Assembly: GCA_001692895.1 (NCBI GenBank)
Contig: KV748182.1
Coordinates: forward strand, 3,042,341 to 3,106,340
Direction of reading: 5' to 3'
DNA: 64,000 bases
DNA from: Cenococcum geophilum 1.58
Taxonomy: Eukaryota; Ascomycota; Dothideomycetes; Gloniales; Gloniaceae
Shown here one piece after another: positions 60,217-64,000 of the stretch. Position 1 is the stretch's first letter. Each line of letters begins with the position of its first letter. Made by a program: the position numbers and the translations under genes. Below the pieces are notes generated by a model. The model ran no database searches and had not been told where the DNA came from. It worked only from the letters and a program-made list of their open reading frames with translations.

Positions 60217-62394
60217 AGATATAATAGCTAGAGATATACCTTTATATTATATTATATATATTCGGCTAGTAGTACTCTTATTAGAGTAGCTTTAGGGTTT
60301 TCCCTTAGCCTAGGTAGCCGGCTACTAGTAGATTATATACGTGTTTAAGGAGCTTAAGCTTAAGCTTATTATAGTTAGGTATAACTAAGCGGTTCTAGTA
60401 GTATAAGTAGTTTCTATAAGCTTTGCATTTACTTAAAGAAATCTTTTTAAAGCGTCTAATACTATTTTATATTAGCTTAAGCATCTCTTAGATAAACTCG
60501 TTATTTAAGTATTTATTAATTATAATCTATTTAATTAATTAATTAGTTATTTTTAAGGATGTATACAGTAAGGTTTTTAGTAGAAGGGTTAAATAGTTTA
60601 GGACAAAGTAGGGTCTAATTTTGGTAAAAGCGCGCTTCTTTTAATGCTGGCGCGTCTTATAAGCGTTAGGTTAGGGTATTAGGCTTCTAACCTTAGACGC
60701 CTAAGTGGTATATAATTAAGAATCTAAAGCGTAATAAATATTCTAACTAGCGGGCCTAATAATAACTTAGCTGTTTTGTAGTTATAAAGTACTATAGGTT
60801 CTTATAGTCGCCAAGGACCTTAATTAGAAATCCAGTGCCTTCTAGTTTAGGTTGCCATTACTTAAAGTATCTAATAATAGCTAGCAATTCTTTATTATAG
60901 ATCTTATAATTATATTNAGCAGGGCTTAGTTGCTTTAAGAAGTATGCTATAGGGTATAATACTCCTTCTTTATTATATTAAGACAGAATGCCTCTAGTAA
61001 CGTAATTAGATAAGTCGGCTTTTATAATACTTATTTATTTTAGGTTAAAATATTAGAGTATAGGTATAGTAGTAAATATAACCTTTAGATAAGTAAAGGC
61101 CTTCTTATATTCCTTATTAAAGATAAAAGCTTTATCCTTTTAGGTTAGAGTAATAAGAAGTAAAACTAAGGCGGAGAAGTTATTAATAAACTATTAGTAG
61201 AAATTAGTAAATCCTATAAAGGCTCTTATATCCTTAACGTTCTTAGGTTCTTACTAGTTTATAATTACTTTAACTTTTTAAGGTCTATTTATATGCCATT
61301 TATAAAAATAAGGAGTCTAAGGTATAGGACTTCTATTTTATAGAATATATATTTATCTATATCTAATTATAAACCAGTTCTATATAGGGCTTATAGAATA
61401 AAGTTAACGTATTTCCAATATTTGGTTAGGTTATTACTATATATTAAGATATTGTTAATATAAGTAGTATAGAAGATATCTAGGTAGGGATGTAGGGTAT
61501 TATTTATATAATATTAAAATAAGCTTGGAGTATTTGTGAGGCTAAATAGCGTTACTAAGTATTTAAATAATCTATACCGAGTACGAAATGTATTAATCTA
61601 TTTATCTCCTTTTATTATACGGAGGCGGTTAAATGCAGAGATAATATTAAGCTTTGTATAGTAGCGAGCCTTACTTAGTTAGTTTAGTATCTCCTATATT
61701 AATAGGATTGGATATTAGTTCTTAATAGTAACGGTATTAAGAGCTTAGTAGTCTATATAGAAGCGTAAACCACCGCTAGGTTTCTTAATAAAGATTACTA
61801 GTATAGCTATAGGCGATAAGCTTGCTCTAATAAATCCTTTATTTAGGTTCTTATCTAAATACTTTTATAGCACTTAGAGTTTATTTTAGAACATCCTATA
61901 TAGGGGTTTAAATCTAGGCTGCTTTCCTTCTTTAAGTACAATCTTATAGTTGTATAATTAGTATTCTAGTAGCTTATCGGCTTCCTTCCGTAAGAATACC
62001 TTTAGGCGGTTATAGTACTTTACTAGTACCTTTATAGCAGGGTTAGTATACTTTTTTAGTGCTAAGGCCTTCTTAATATTAGCTATAGTAACAGCGAAGA
62101 TGGTATATTTAGGTTTCTTAGTAAGTTGCGCTAGTAGGATAGCTCTAATTATATAGATATTTAGGGTATTAAACTTGCTTAGATTATCTATAGTTTCTTA
62201 TTTAAGTTTAGGTTTAGTATTAGGTATAGAGTTAGTATTAGATTTAGGTTTGGGTTCTTCAAAAATCCTTTTTATAGTAGAATACTAGTCCTTTTAGTAT
62301 TTTTGTATATTAAGCTTAAGCTTCTACTTAGCTTAGGGCGGTGCGGTACTTAGTAATAACTTATAGAATTTAGTAAAGTTTTTAGATCCTTAGT

Positions 62395-62610
62395 GGGTAT
62401 CAGTAAAATTCCCATATTAGTAGAATTTAGTAGAATTCTTATGCTAGTGGAATCTGGTGGATTCCTTAGGCATAAAGTAGATATTAGTGGAAATCTTACG
62501 TTAGTAGAATTTAGTAAAATTCCTAGGTTAGTGGAATTTAGTAAATTCCTTAGGTATAAGGTAGACAGTTATAGAAATTTTAGACTAGTAGATCTTAGTA
62601 GATTTTTTAG
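62395..62610. repeat. Imperfect tandem array of tagtagaattt-like units
   Basis: A run of related units (ttagtagaattt, ttagtggaattt, cctta/gggca/tataaag) has a long period of about 100 bp and short internal periods near 12-18 bp. It falls in the gag-like part of Gypsy-B. The 74-codon plus-strand frame here only reflects the repeat. Confidence 0.6.
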
Positions 62611-64000
62611 ATTTTAGATTTAGGTTTAAGTAATAAGTTATAAGGCACTTCTACTTATAACGGGAGGCGGTAAATAGAAGCTTAAGGTTGTTCTAATTAA
62701 TAGTTACCTTATATAGCTTTATCTAGGGTTATTTAAGGATTACTAAGTAATCTAGGGTAGTAACGAAAAGTTTAATTAGTTCTTTATAGTTTAGGTATTA
62801 AAGTCTTAGGTATACTATATAGGTAATTTAGCTTAAAACTATACGTTTGCCATTAAATCCAAATATGTTAATATGCCGGTTAAGGGGGGTTAAGGTAAAA
62901 CTATTATCTTACGTAAAGGTCTTGTTAATAAATCCTATATTACTAGCTCCTATATTAATTAGGACTTAAATATTAGCCTATTAATTATTCTACTATAGAT
63001 AATAGTTAATAGTTATGCTACGCTTCTAAGAGTTAGGGTTTGTAATATCTAAAGCATTTAATAAGATCCTAAGGCAGAACCGTTCTAGAAAGCAACTTAA
63101 CTCTAAAATATACCTTTTAGTAGTAAGTGGGAAGGGGTTTCTATAGAATATTAGTTATAGCTTTATCCTTATAAGTAGTGCTTACTAGACACGGGGCTAG
63201 AACTAGGTAAAAATTAGGGATAGTAACAGGAAGATTAATACGGTAAATGGTTACTAGTATTAGCCGTTTATAAATAGTGTTTAGGTATAAGGATAGAGTA
63301 GTAGTTAGAGAAGTAGGAGTTACTTTTATATTTAAAGGACCCTAGTAGGGCGTATTCTAGGGTCCTAGTGTTAATATCTATAGCATTAGGGTGCTTAAGC
63401 TAAGATAACTTAGTAGACGTTCGCGGGGCTATTATATTATATTAAGGAGCGTATTTCGGTGTTAGGCGTAGTATATTATTATACCGTTTATTAATAACGT
63501 TTGCGTAGGCATTAAGGGCTCCTAGTAGGTCTACGCCTATTAGGGAGGTTTTTAGTTTAGGGCTTAAAGATTTAATAAGGCTGTTAACTAGTATAGAGTC
63601 GTTCTAGCCAGTTGTCTTTACGTAATAATTAAATTCGGAGAAGTATACTGGGAAACTCTTTATTCCTTAAGCTATATAGTTTATCTTTCTCTAAGTAGTA
63701 GCTTAGCGGTTTAAATCCCTATATATAGCTTTAAGAAGTATAACTAGGCTTTATACTAAGTTTAGTTAAAGGGGTTTAATAAGGTTAGCTACCTTTCCTC
63801 CTAGTTAGCTTAGGGTGTAGTAGAGTTAGTTAGCTTTAGTTAGGTAACGGTTAGCGTTACTAGTTAGCTTATTCTTAAGCTAGCTTAATAATTAGAGCTC
63901 TTGCCGTTTACTAGTAAATACTAGGGGGTTAGGTAATTATTCGATCGTTATAGTGCAATAGCTGGTTTAGGGTAAATAGCTATTATATGTTTAGGGCTTA

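Larger units (their letters stand above)
54069..64000 (-). mobile_element. Gypsy-B chromodomain LTR retrotransposon, minus strand, runs off the window; fossil
   Basis: The left LTR (54069-54439) starts tgttacg and ends cgtaata. It is followed by gtacccccct, the polypurine tract seen from the opposite strand. Minus-strand parts, right to left: gag-like sequence 64000-62300, protease and reverse transcriptase about 62300-61400 (a YIDDILIYS-like block near 61450), RNase H and integrase N-terminus to about 60229, then across a LINE insertion the integrase core 56057-55600, its C-terminal domain (KKLDQK..GP motif) near 55270, and a chromodomain start (EYFIERI-like) near 55070. The second LTR lies beyond 64000. 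It is split by a solo LTR and a LINE, with dozens of RIP breaks. Confidence 0.85.

Noticed and set aside
62393-62617. 74-codon plus-strand frame with repeated VEFSK
   Set aside because: Product of the tandem array in Gypsy-B, antisense to the element's coding direction.

Overview
The window looks like a transposon-packed, AT-rich isochore of a filamentous ascomycete (Pezizomycotina). Two intact host genes with short canonical introns and ordinary codon use sit among kilobases of transposon sequence in which CpA/TpG has largely become TpA while CpG survives. That pattern is the signature of repeat-induced point mutation (RIP). I cannot name the species from sequence alone. No tRNA, rRNA or CRISPR array was seen.

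Host genes. Positions 48-2378 (+) encode a secreted berberine-bridge-enzyme-like FAD oxidase (six introns). Positions 32705-33918 (+) encode a secreted alpha/beta-hydrolase (one intron). Both reading frames look complete. Each is followed within 0.2-0.4 kb by a copy of the same hAT transposon (hAT-B). A degraded coding-like island lies at 52331-52883.

Left block, 2593-32230. hAT-B copy 1 is followed by a pogo/Fot1-like fragment, a truncated Gypsy-A end carrying a small TA-flanked MITE, and a Tad1-type LINE (ORF1 and start of the endonuclease). The LINE is split by a chromodomain Gypsy (Gypsy-O, 9366-23339, TSD gtaac). Gypsy-O is itself split by a full-length Gypsy-A (11776-18648, TSD attta) and by a weakly mutated solo LTR (22259-22445, TSD tagac). 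A second solo LTR (23592-23801, TSD atatc) also sits in the LINE. A second full-length Gypsy-A (24175-32019, minus strand, TSD tttac) has landed in a diverged relative's LTR.

Middle block, 34311-51633. This is one hAT-B copy opened twice. hAT-A (34826-43704, 8-bp TSD agattagt) carries a Copia element (35711-42073, TSD gatat). hAT-C (43876-49338, 8-bp TSD cttaagta) carries a 2-kb gag-only LTR element (45345-47381, TSD aatat). Every nested layer except the outer hAT-B has a target-site duplication readable in the sequence.

Right block, 51634-64000. A short less-mutated island and the degraded coding-like stretch are followed by a 5'-truncated LINE tail. Then comes a minus-strand chromodomain Gypsy (Gypsy-B, from 54069 past the window end), interrupted by a solo Gypsy-A LTR (54535-54955, TSD ttata) and a 4.1-kb 5'-truncated LINE (56070-60216, 12-bp TSD). 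A few unresolved bases (N) lie at 60065-60115 and 60917.

Nothing here demonstrates a new molecular system. The most notable items are the fully resolvable nested insertion history, the gag-only LTR element, the patchy RIP within single elements, and the placement of one hAT family just downstream of both surviving genes.
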